Origin: Bacillota bacterium
Lineage (GTDB): Bacteria > Bacillota > Clostridia > Oscillospirales > Oscillospiraceae
Length of the DNA: 8,764 nucleotides
Direction of reading: 5' to 3'
Assembly: GCA_023393155.1 (NCBI GenBank)
Contig: JAEWML010000042.1
Location: 1 to 8,764, forward strand
How positions within the stretch are numbered: position 1 is the first letter of the stretch; every line of letters begins with the position of its first letter. Shown piece by piece: positions 1 through 5,295 of the stretch. Under the pieces are notes generated by a model. That model ran no database searches. It was not told the origin of the DNA and saw nothing but the letters and a program-made list of their open reading frames with translations. The translations under genes and the position numbers were made by a program.

Positions 1-870
1 GTGGACATCTGCCGCCTGCGGACAAAGCGGCAGAAGCTCCCCTTCGCAAAGCTCCAGACCTGCGGCAACGACTTTGTGTTTCTGGAGGATTTCGACGGGG
101 CCATTACCTGCCCGGAATCTCTCTGCATTACATTGTGCGACCGGCACACGGGCGTGGGGGCGGACGGCATCGTCCTGATGCAGCCCTCCGAGACGGCGGA
201 CGCGAAAATGCGACTGTTCAACGCCGACGGCTCCGAGGGGAGCATGTCGGGCAGCGCCCTGCTGTGCATGGGAAAATACCTGTACGACAAGGGCTTTTCA
301 AAGAAGGAAAAGCTGCAAATCGAAACGGGTAGCGGCGTCCGCGCCGTGGAGCTTTCCGTCATGAACGGGCAGGTTTCCTCCGCCTGCGTCTCCATGGGCC
401 GGGCCTCGCTGGACGCGGGACGGTTGTCGCCCGCTCATTCGGGACGGCGGCTTGTGGATGCGCCTGTGGAAATTGGGGGCAGCTCGTGGCGCGTCACCTG
501 CGTGGATATGGGAAGTCCCCATTGCGTGGTGTTTTGCCCCCGAGTGGACGAACTCGACGTGGAAGCGCTTGGTCCACGGTTCGAGCAGAGCGTGCTTGCG
601 CCGGAGCGGACCAATACGGAATTTGTCCGGGTGGTAAACGAGAGCACCGTGAAAATGCGGGTCTGGGAGCGGGGCAGCGGCGAGACGACGGCCTGCGGCG
701 ACGGAGCCTGCGCGGCGGTGGCCGCGGCAGTGGCGCTGGGCCTTTGCCCGAAAAATCGGGACATCACGGTGAAAGCCGCCGGAGGGGACATGCTTGTCCG
801 CTATACCGAGGAAGAGATGACCCTCACCGGAGACGCAACGCTGGTGTACGAGGGTACTGCGGAATATTAA
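1..870 (+). CDS. Diaminopimelate epimerase-like protein (DapF family), catalytic Cys replaced by Ser; 5' end uncertain
   Basis: The protein has the two-lobed DapF fold signature. The family normally converts LL- to meso-diaminopimelate in the cytoplasm for lysine and peptidoglycan synthesis, using two Cys. Visible motifs are CGNDF (21-25), DRHTGVGADG (47-56), FNADGSEG (73-80), GSPHCVVF (171-178), NTEFV (205-209), ERGSGET (223-229) and ACGDGACAA (231-239). The second catalytic Cys (C232) and the Glu-Arg pair (E223, R224) are present. At the first catalytic site the usual MCGNGxRC reads MSGSALLC, so Ser83 replaces Cys; GSPH replaces GNPH and ACGDG replaces ACGTG. A GTG at base 1 opens the frame, but homology begins only near residue 13 and no RBS is visible, so the true start may lie outside the window. 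Length (289 aa) is near normal. It may be an epimerase with altered substrate, or a paralogue with lost or changed activity. The fold assignment is firm; DAP as substrate is uncertain, so I give no gene symbol. Confidence 0.85.
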   Translation: MDICRLRTKRQKLPFAKLQTCGNDFVFLEDFDGAITCPESLCITLCDRHTGVGADGIVLMQPSETADAKMRLFNADGSEGSMSGSALLCMGKYLYDKGFSKKEKLQIETGSGVRAVELSVMNGQVSSACVSMGRASLDAGRLSPAHSGRRLVDAPVEIGGSSWRVTCVDMGSPHCVVFCPRVDELDVEALGPRFEQSVLAPERTNTEFVRVVNESTVKMRVWERGSGETTACGDGACAAVAAAVALGLCPKNRDITVKAAGGDMLVRYTEEEMTLTGDATLVYEGTAEY

Positions 871-879
871 GAGGAACGG

Positions 880-915
880 AAAAGCGCGGGCCGCGTACGC
901 GGCCCGCGCTTTTTT
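880..915 (+). terminator. Perfect-palindrome intrinsic terminator, probably bidirectional
   Basis: Bases 880-913 form a perfect palindrome: AAAA plus a GC-only stem around a GTAC tetraloop, followed by six T on the plus strand (910-915). It starts 10 bases after the DapF-like stop codon. Read on the minus strand the same stem ends in TTTT, 68 bases past the peroxiredoxin stop codon, so it could end both convergent transcripts, more weakly on the minus side. Confidence 0.92.
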
Positions 916-980
916 GATAAATGGAAGAGGCTTTTATCTGCCCGTCCCGTGCTGGAAAAACCCTTTGGGCAAGCCGTCCC

Positions 981-1433
981 TTACAGGGCGGAGAGCACCT
1001 CGTCGATGTCGGGCAGCTCCCCGATGGGGTAGACCTTGACCCATTTCACAATGCCCTCGGCGTCCACCAGCACGTTGGCCCGGCCGGACATGCCGTGGTT
1101 CACCATATATACGCCATAGTCCTGCGAGACTTTGCCCAGAGGCCAGAAGTCGCTGACAAGGGGCGTTTTCTCAATGGACAGAACCGTGGCCCACGCTTTT
1201 TTGCCCGGCGCGGGATCCACGCTCAGTCCGATGGCCACGGTGTTCTTTTCCGCAAAGGCGTCAAAGTTCCGCTCCAGCGCCCGCATCTGGTCGGTGCACA
1301 CGCTGGTCCAGGCCAGCGGATGCCAGGACAGCAGCACCTGTCTGCCCCGATAGTCGGAGAGCTTGATTTCCTTGCCGAATCCGTCGGACAGGGTGAAGTC
1401 GGGGGCTGTTGCGCCCACTTGAATTGCATTCAT
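981..1433 (-). CDS. One-Cys peroxiredoxin (AhpC/TSA, AhpE/Bcp-like)
   Basis: A 150-residue thioredoxin-fold peroxidase that should reduce hydrogen peroxide or organic hydroperoxides in the cytoplasm. Seen: GATAPDFTL near the N-terminus, then the peroxidatic motif PLAWTSVC (39-46), fitting PxxxTxxC with Cys46 as peroxidatic residue and Thr43 in its usual place, and a SGRANVLVD strand with the conserved Arg. There is no other Cys, so it has no resolving Cys of its own and must be recycled by an outside thiol, as in AhpE-type one-Cys enzymes. The frame is open to 1454, but the ATG at 1431-1433 is the better start: AGAGGAGG sits 7-8 bases before it and would otherwise be inside the gene. It follows the disulfide reductase gene on the same strand after 157 bases with no terminator between, suggesting a shared transcript and a possible electron-donor link (inference). 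Confidence 0.93.
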   Translation of the reverse strand: MNAIQVGATAPDFTLSDGFGKEIKLSDYRGRQVLLSWHPLAWTSVCTDQMRALERNFDAFAEKNTVAIGLSVDPAPGKKAWATVLSIEKTPLVSDFWPLGKVSQDYGVYMVNHGMSGRANVLVDAEGIVKWVKVYPIGELPDIDEVLSAL

Positions 1434-1590
1434 ACTGAATCCTCCTCTTTTCAAATGATGTGTGGGGAGCGGACCCGGCCCGGACGGCCGCGCTCCTGTG
1501 TTTGGAGTGTCTTGCGGTTATCCAACAGCTTTCCGGGAAAGCAATGGCGTCTCAATGGTCTTTCTATCAAAACCGGGATGGGACGGAGGC
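1434..1590 (-). other. Intergenic leader of the peroxiredoxin gene with two inverted repeats and a weak promoter candidate
   Basis: No gene is seen here. On the minus strand a weak promoter candidate is TTGCTT (1539-1544) and GATAAC (1517-1522) with a 16-base spacer. A perfect 7-base inverted repeat, GCTTTCC-G-GGAAAGC (plus strand, 1528-1542), overlaps the -35 and spacer and could be an operator. Closer to the gene, 1466-1496 can form an 11-bp stem (GGAGCG and CGGCC arms, loop 1481-1485, a 4-base bulge) just upstream of the RBS, with no T-run, so it is not a terminator. The peroxiredoxin may therefore be expressed both by read-through from the reductase gene and from its own weak promoter. 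Confidence 0.35.
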
Positions 1591-3078
1591 TCAGTCCGGA
1601 ATGTGAATTTTTTCAAAGACCCATGCGGTCAGTTCGTTGAGGGAAGGGTGGATGACCATGGAGTTGTTGATGGGGGCATAGGTTCCCAGATTGGGGTACA
1701 GGATCCGCAGATCGTCCATCTCCCGGGCGGCCATGGCGCGCCGGACCTTCTGGCACTGATAGCCCGCGTTCATGAGATACACGAAGGGCTGAAGCAGCAC
1801 CGCCGCCTGCGGGCCCACAATGTGAACGCCCAGCAGCTTTTTATCGTACCCGATAATCACCTTTACAAACCCGTCGTCCCCGTCCCGCCGCCGGTAGCCC
1901 ATGGCCCGGCCGCCCACCACCTCGGAAAAGTGATTGAGCGCCGTCTGGTACGGAATGCCCTTCTCCTGCACCTCCCGCTCCGTCAGGCCCAAGTGCGCCA
2001 CCTGCGGATGGGTGAAAACGGCCCAGGGAACGGCGTCGTAGCGCACCTCCTGCCTGTTCCCGCCGGAGAACAGGTTTTGGCTGAGAATCTGGGCCTCGAA
2101 ATTGGCCTTGTGCCGGAGCTGGTATTTCCCGTTCACGTCCCCCAGCGCCCAGATGCCGGGCTGAGAGGTTTCCAGATAACCGTTTGTCACAATCCAGCCG
2201 TATTTGTCCGTCTCCACCCCGGCCTTGGGCAAGTCCAGCGTGTCGGCGTTGGAGCGTGTGCCGGAGGCCATAAAAATTTCCTCGCACTCCAGAACGGACC
2301 GCGCTTTCGTGGCGCTGTTTTCCACGGTGACGTATTTTTTCCCACCCTCGGCCCGGACGGAGACGGGGGTGCTGTGGGTCAGGATTTTAATTCCGTTTTC
2401 GGCAAACTGGCGGGTGACAAACTCTGCGACCTCCGGCTCCTCCTTATTCAAAATTCCGCCGGAGCGGACGAGAATCGTCACCTTTGTGCCGAACGCGGAG
2501 AAAATGTGGGCAAATTCCGTGCTGATGGAGCCGCCGCCGATGATGACAAGGCTTTCCCACGGCTTTTTGGGATACTTTTCCCCGAAAAAAGTCTCCGAGG
2601 TGACGTAACCGGCCTCCTCCAAGCCCTCCACCGGGGGAACGGCGGTTCTGGCCCCCACCGCCAGCAGAAATTTGTCTCCGGTGAGTTCCTCCTCCGTCCC
2701 GTCCTCACGCAGGACGGTCATGCTGCCGGGTCCGGTAAAAGCGCCGGTGCCCTTATACAGCGTCAGGTTCGAAGACTGTTCCAGATTTTTTTCGATGGTT
2801 TTGTGGAAGTTAATCTGCTCCCACATCCTGTGGGAGATGACCTCCCAATCGATTGCGGGACGCCCCACATTGACGCCGATGCGGGAGGACCGCTCCGCCT
2901 CCCGAATGAAATCCGCCGGATAAACCAGCATTTTTGACGGAATGCAGCCCTTTGTCAGGCAGGTTCCGCCCAGCTTTGCCTTTTCAATCAGCGCGCAGCG
3001 AAGACCCTTTTCCAAGGCTGCCTCCATCACCATCAGCCCCGCGCCGCTTCCCACAATGACCAAATCAAAATGCTTCAC
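1591..3078 (-). CDS. FAD-dependent pyridine nucleotide-disulfide oxidoreductase (mycothiol reductase/dihydrolipoamide dehydrogenase-like)
   Basis: A 495-residue class I flavoprotein disulfide reductase; these pass electrons from NAD(P)H via FAD to a disulfide substrate. Seen in order: FAD-binding VGSGAGL (9-15); the redox-active GGTCLTKGCIPSK with C40 and C45; the nucleotide-binding IIGGGSISTEFA (179-190); second FAD motif ALGDV (311-315); and the C-terminal IHPSLNE with the His477/Glu482 catalytic dyad. At the end of the second nucleotide-binding strand it reads TILVRS, without the Glu typical of NADH enzymes, resembling mycothiol and glutathione reductases that use NADPH. The segment LLGVHIVGPQAAVLLQPF is also mycothiol reductase-like. 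About 20 extra residues lie before the HPS motif. The start is GTG at 3076-3078 with AAAGGAGG nine bases upstream. Its substrate is unknown: Firmicutes are not known to make mycothiol. The downstream peroxiredoxin is a candidate direct or indirect partner. Confidence 0.93.
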   Translation of the reverse strand: MKHFDLVIVGSGAGLMVMEAALEKGLRCALIEKAKLGGTCLTKGCIPSKMLVYPADFIREAERSSRIGVNVGRPAIDWEVISHRMWEQINFHKTIEKNLEQSSNLTLYKGTGAFTGPGSMTVLREDGTEEELTGDKFLLAVGARTAVPPVEGLEEAGYVTSETFFGEKYPKKPWESLVIIGGGSISTEFAHIFSAFGTKVTILVRSGGILNKEEPEVAEFVTRQFAENGIKILTHSTPVSVRAEGGKKYVTVENSATKARSVLECEEIFMASGTRSNADTLDLPKAGVETDKYGWIVTNGYLETSQPGIWALGDVNGKYQLRHKANFEAQILSQNLFSGGNRQEVRYDAVPWAVFTHPQVAHLGLTEREVQEKGIPYQTALNHFSEVVGGRAMGYRRRDGDDGFVKVIIGYDKKLLGVHIVGPQAAVLLQPFVYLMNAGYQCQKVRRAMAAREMDDLRILYPNLGTYAPINNSMVIHPSLNELTAWVFEKIHIPD

Positions 3079-3192
3079 CCTGCGATGCCTCCTTTATGAC
3101 TTATCCCGGGCCTGCGGGGTCTTTTCCCATGAACGGTCCGCTCGCGCGGCGACCGAAGCGGGGGCCTCCCGGGCCTGTCCCTCATACTCTCT

Positions 3193-3220
3193 ATTTTACC
3201 GAAAACCCCGCCCGCGTCAA
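3193..3220 (-). promoter_or_regulatory. Sigma-A-type promoter for the reductase-peroxiredoxin unit
   Basis: On the minus strand TTGACG (3215-3220) and TAAAAT (3193-3198) are separated by 16 bases, close to consensus. Transcription should begin near 3186 and give a leader of about 107 bases before the GTG start at 3078. Confidence 0.75.
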
Positions 3221-3257
3221 GTCATTCAAGGAAAACCCCGGAATTTATACGCGGGGT
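3201..3257. repeat. Direct repeat GAAAACCCCG plus inverted ACCCCG half-site between divergent promoters
   Basis: GAAAACCCCG occurs exactly at 3201-3210 and 3231-3240, a 30-base period (about three helical turns). The core ACCCCG is repeated in inverted form (CGGGGT) at 3252-3257, 11 bases from the second copy. The first copy lies in the -10/-35 spacer of the minus promoter and the second just upstream of its -35. This geometry fits a regulator-binding region controlling the reductase and perhaps the divergent EamA gene; the regulator is not identified. Confidence 0.45.
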
Positions 3258-3260
3258 GGA

Positions 3261-3290
3261 TTCGCCTTGCAATCAGAACTGCGGTATGAT
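3261..3290 (+). promoter_or_regulatory. Probable promoter of the EamA gene
   Basis: TATGAT at 3285-3290 is a good -10. The best -35 at suitable distance is the weak TTCGCC (3261-3266, spacer 18); the better-looking TTGCAA at 3267-3272 is only 12 bases away. Transcription would start near 3297, giving a leader of about 75 bases. A weak -35 would suit an activator-dependent promoter. Confidence 0.5.
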
Positions 3291-3322
3291 ACCATATAGC
3301 ATGGCTCGAATGCGTATTTACC

Positions 3323-3354
3323 GACAGTCAGGCTGGTCTGGCTGTCTGTTTTTT
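3323..3354 (+). terminator. Terminator-like hairpin in the leader of the EamA gene (candidate attenuator)
   Basis: GACAGTCAG (3323-3331) pairs with CTGGCTGTC (3338-3346) around the six-base loop GCTGGT, with one G-U pair, and is followed by TG and six T (3349-3354). It lies downstream of the likely promoter and only six bases before the GGAGGAAG ribosome binding site, so it would stop transcription just ahead of the gene unless prevented. The stem is moderate in strength. I do not recognise a riboswitch fold in the 25 bases before it. Confidence 0.6.
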
Positions 3355-3371
3355 GCCGTGGAGGAAGAAAT

Positions 3372-3800
3372 ATGTCGTTTTCAATGATCTGGCCCATTGC
3401 GCTGGTGGTGCTTTCAAACGTATTTTATAATGTGTGCTCCAAGGAGACGCCGGCGAAAATCAATCCCTTTGCGGCGCTGACCGTGACGTATGTCATCGGC
3501 GCAATGTTTTCCGCGCTGATGTATTTCGCCCTGAACCGGGGCGGCTCTTTGTTCCGGGAATACCAGAGCATCAACTGGAGCAGCTTTGTATTGGGCTTCG
3601 CGGTGGTGGGTCTGGAGGCCGGGTCTATTTATATGTACAAGGCGGGCTGGAACGTCAGCAGCGGGCAACTGGTATACAGCAGCATTTTGGCCGTCTGCCT
3701 GATTTTGGTGGGTGTGTTCGCCTATCACGAGACGATCAGCCCCACGAAAATCGTGGGGATTCTGGTGTGCATGCTGGGGCTGTTTCTGATTAACAGATAA
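3372..3800 (+). CDS. Single-EamA-domain membrane transporter (drug/metabolite transporter superfamily)
   Basis: A 142-residue integral membrane protein with about five hydrophobic segments, roughly 5-22, 32-54, 70-90, 97-117 and 124-140, each rich in Gly/Ala and aromatics. The close of the protein, ETISPTKIVGI followed by a Gly-containing hydrophobic tail, is the classical end of an EamA domain (GExxSxxxxxGxxLIxxG). Usual EamA carriers contain two such domains in about 300 residues; this one has a single domain and so probably works as a dimer, as small multidrug resistance-type proteins do. Substrate cannot be told from sequence. The ATG at 3372 is preceded by GGAGGAAG at 3360-3367. A terminator-like hairpin precedes the gene. 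Downstream there is no clear plus-strand T-run terminator, only the GC hairpin at 3880-3916. Confidence 0.88.
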   Translation: MSFSMIWPIALVVLSNVFYNVCSKETPAKINPFAALTVTYVIGAMFSALMYFALNRGGSLFREYQSINWSSFVLGFAVVGLEAGSIYMYKAGWNVSSGQLVYSSILAVCLILVGVFAYHETISPTKIVGILVCMLGLFLINR

Positions 3801-4086
3801 GGCCCCTGCGGAGCGCGAAAGGAAAGAGCGCCGGTAAGAAGCGGGAAAACACTGACTTTTCTTTTAAAAGCCGACAGTGGGCGGGGCCGGACGGTAATTT
3901 CCCGCCCGGCCCCGCCGCGCATATCTCATTGTAGATATACTCCACATCCGCCAGAAATCCCTCCGAATTAAAGCCTGTTTTATGCGGCGGCTTTCGTCCT
4001 GTTCTCCAAAAAGGTGAGTTGGAACCTAAAAAACCTGCGCCGGAAAGGCTCCTCTGTTTTCCGTCCTTTTCTGGGAGAAAAAGGGA
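3801..4086. other. Gene-free stretch with strong hairpins and a protein-like minus-strand frame
   Basis: No convincing gene with a start and RBS was found. On the minus strand the DUF4392 reading frame remains open for 98 codons after its TAG stop (to a TAA at 3790-3792), and bases 3919-3978 of that frame translate to a protein-like stretch containing FLADVEYIYNEIC. It has no good start codon. This may be a decayed coding fragment or part of a dispersed intergenic element. The same stretch contains the hairpins at 3850-3879 and 3880-3916 and, at 4041-4063, a CGGAAA/TTTCCG stem that on the minus strand precedes a six-T run. Confidence 0.4.
3850..3916 (-). terminator. Tandem hairpins between convergent EamA and DUF4392 genes
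   Basis: GGCGGGGCCGG (3880-3890) pairs perfectly with CCGGCCCCGCC (3906-3916); three more inner pairs can form beyond an A-C mismatch. Beside it CACTG (3850-3854) and CAGTG (3875-3879) enclose CTTTT/AAAAG arms; read on the minus strand this second stem is followed by TTTT. As a pair between convergent genes they may end transcription, mainly on the minus strand, but neither has a classic long T-run and they lie 170-240 bases past the DUF4392 stop. Confidence 0.4.
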
Positions 4087-4977
4087 CTATACGCCGCTGA
4101 GCACGCGTGACGGAGCGGCGCACAGCGCGTCCTCCGTGCGGCGAAGCTGCTCCAGATGGAAGGACAGAGGCAGCGCATCCACCGAGAGGTCGGACTCTCC
4201 CGTGCAGCCGTCCACGCCGCCAGAGGCGATCACTGCCCGCAGAGCCCGCTGCTCCTCCTCCGGGGAGGGGAGCAGCCGCCGCCCCGTGGCGGCGGATAAA
4301 AGCGCCGCCGCGGCCCAGCCCCACCAGTTGGATACCCCGGCGGCCAGCGTAAAATCCGCCCGCTCCACGGCGGCAAGGCGTTTGCCGTGGGGCACATGGG
4401 CCTCCACCACGGGCCGCAGCCCGCCCATCCCCAGCTCGTTTCCCCCGTCGCCCACGGCGACGGTAATTGCGCCCAGGCGGCGGGCCAGCGGCAAAAGAAA
4501 ATCCGCGTCCGTCACCATGGCGTCGATTACCCCGCCGTGCATATTGTAAAAATGGCCGTCCGCACCCTTGCCGGGGTGCTCGACGGTAAAAAAGTGAGTG
4601 GGGCGGAGCCGGTCTAAAAGGCCCCGGGCAAAGGCATCCGTTCCCCTGTCCGGAAGGCAGACCACCTCCGCCCCGGGTGCCAAAACGGCGGCGGCGGCGC
4701 GCACCTGCGGGAGGGAGACGCCGCCGCACAGCAAGGTCGCGCCGCAGCCCGCCGCCATCAGGGCACGGGCCAGATTTGCCGCGCCGCCGGGGCCGTCCGT
4801 CTCGCCATGGAACACGCCGCCGCAGTCCACCGGAAAGCCGGTGAGAATCACCGCACGCTCTGCCGAGAGCAGCGTGCGGGTCAGCGCATCAAAATCCGGG
4901 GCGGGCAGCCACCGGGCAAGGCCCCGGCCCGTCTCGTCCCGGCGCAGAAGCGCCCAGAGCTGTTCGTAAAAATCCAT
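4087..4977 (-). CDS. DUF4392 family protein (D-glutamate cyclase C-terminal domain-like)
   Basis: A 296-residue soluble protein matching DUF4392, the domain shared with the catalytic part of mitochondrial D-glutamate cyclase, which turns D-glutamate into 5-oxo-D-proline. Seen: ILTGFPV (44-50), ETDGPGGAANLARAL (59-73), EHPGKG (133-138), YNMHGG (144-149), the Gly/Asp/Asn-rich GDGGNELGMG (176-185) and SNWWGWA (216-222). These motif positions are those conserved in the family as I know it. The frame is open to 5040, but the ATG at 4975-4977 is chosen because GGGAGG lies six bases upstream. In many genomes this domain accompanies a DUF1445 hydro-lyase-type domain; none is seen here. The RBS can pair with a nearby CCTCCC. 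A strong promoter and a leader terminator precede the gene, so it is probably regulated by attenuation. Activity on D-glutamate is inference. Confidence 0.85.
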   Translation of the reverse strand: MDFYEQLWALLRRDETGRGLARWLPAPDFDALTRTLLSAERAVILTGFPVDCGGVFHGETDGPGGAANLARALMAAGCGATLLCGGVSLPQVRAAAAVLAPGAEVVCLPDRGTDAFARGLLDRLRPTHFFTVEHPGKGADGHFYNMHGGVIDAMVTDADFLLPLARRLGAITVAVGDGGNELGMGGLRPVVEAHVPHGKRLAAVERADFTLAAGVSNWWGWAAAALLSAATGRRLLPSPEEEQRALRAVIASGGVDGCTGESDLSVDALPLSFHLEQLRRTEDALCAAPSRVLSGV

Positions 4978-4983
4978 AAAATA

Positions 4984-4997
4984 CCTCCCGAGGGAGG
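4984..4997 (-). promoter_or_regulatory. RBS-sequestering inverted repeat of the DUF4392 gene
   Basis: On the minus strand CCTCCC-TC-GGGAGG forms a short hairpin (five pairs with a CTCG tetraloop) whose 3' arm is the Shine-Dalgarno sequence itself. It could lower translation, or simply be fortuitous. Confidence 0.35.
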
Positions 4998-5008
4998 GCC
5001 TTTTCAAC

Positions 5009-5054
5009 AAAAAAAGACCCACTGATTTTGTGCAGCACAAAATTCGTGGATCTT
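5009..5054 (-). terminator. Very strong intrinsic terminator inside the DUF4392 leader
   Basis: On the minus strand AAGATCCAC (5054-5046) pairs with GTGGGTCTT (5022-5014), one T-G pair, and beyond a small mismatch ATTTTGTGC pairs perfectly with GCACAAAAT (5025-5043) around a tiny loop, giving almost 20 bp. A seven-base T-run follows (5015-5009). It has no T-run on the plus strand, and no minus-strand gene lies upstream for it to terminate. It therefore ends a short leader RNA or stand-alone small RNA. Confidence 0.88.
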
Positions 5055-5133
5055 GGCCGCGGGGGGAATCGCCGGAGGGGCGTTCCGCGCGGGCAAAAAC
5101 GAATCAAAGAGCCAAAGCGGACCACTTTGGTCT
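5009..5133 (-). ncRNA. Candidate cis-regulatory leader or small RNA upstream of DUF4392
   Basis: The minus-strand promoter at 5140-5168 should start transcription near 5133; the terminator at 5009-5054 would end it, giving about 125 nt. The 5' end can fold as AGACCAAAG / CTTTGGCTCT (5133-5108) with a bulged C, competing with a shorter GACCA-AAG-TGGTC hairpin. The middle can form CGCGG/CCGCG enclosing CGCC-CCTCC-GGCG, whose CCTCC loop is complementary to the gene's GGGAGG RBS. No known riboswitch, T-box or protein leader class was recognised, and no convincing leader peptide is present. Confidence 0.45.
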
Positions 5134-5139
5134 GGGGAC

Positions 5140-5168
5140 AGTATAGCAGGGAAGCGCCGGGCCGTCAA
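5140..5168 (-). promoter_or_regulatory. Near-consensus sigma-A promoter driving the DUF4392 leader
   Basis: On the minus strand TTGACG (5163-5168) and TATACT (5140-5145) are separated by exactly 17 bases. Predicted start is the A at 5133, about 155 bases before the DUF4392 ATG. Confidence 0.85.
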
Positions 5169-5191
5169 GGCGCGGGCGACAAATTTCACGC

Positions 5192-5220
5192 TGGATTTTC
5201 GGCGAAATCTGTGGTATAAC
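5192..5220 (+). promoter_or_regulatory. Extended -10 promoter for the DUF3870 gene
   Basis: TGGTATAAC (5212-5220) provides a TGn-extended -10 (TATAAC at 5215-5220); the -35 position holds the weak TGGATT (5192-5197) at 17 bases. It diverges from the DUF4392 promoter. An imperfect palindrome ATTTTCGGCGAAAT (5195-5208) lies in the spacer and could be an operator. Confidence 0.6.
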
Positions 5221-5295
5221 GGCATCATGGCGCCTTGCCCGATTGGAATGAAAACGGGGCGGCGTCTCCCCGGAAGGGGAGGGAAAGGGGCGGCT

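Noticed and set aside
9..33. Inverted repeat CTGCCGC/GCGGCAG at the left edge as a possible terminator or attenuator before the DapF-like gene
   Set aside because: No T-run follows and it may lie inside the coding region; the window edge prevents a decision.
1462..2937. 491-codon open frame on the plus strand opposite the reductase gene
   Set aside because: The minus-strand frame has complete FAD, disulfide and nucleotide motifs; the plus frame lacks any domain and is open only because of GC-rich codon bias.
3980..4729. 249-codon minus-strand frame overlapping DUF4392
   Set aside because: Arg/Gly/Ala low-complexity translation; the overlapping frame carries all DUF4392 motifs.
5060..5133. 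T-box riboswitch in the DUF4392 leader
   Set aside because: GCGGAACGCC loosely recalls the T-box core, but the conserved AGGGTGGNACCGCG sequence and specifier stem are absent.
5053..5295. N-terminal extension of DUF3870
   Set aside because: Low-complexity translation covering the promoter region; family homology and the RBS support the ATG at 5296.
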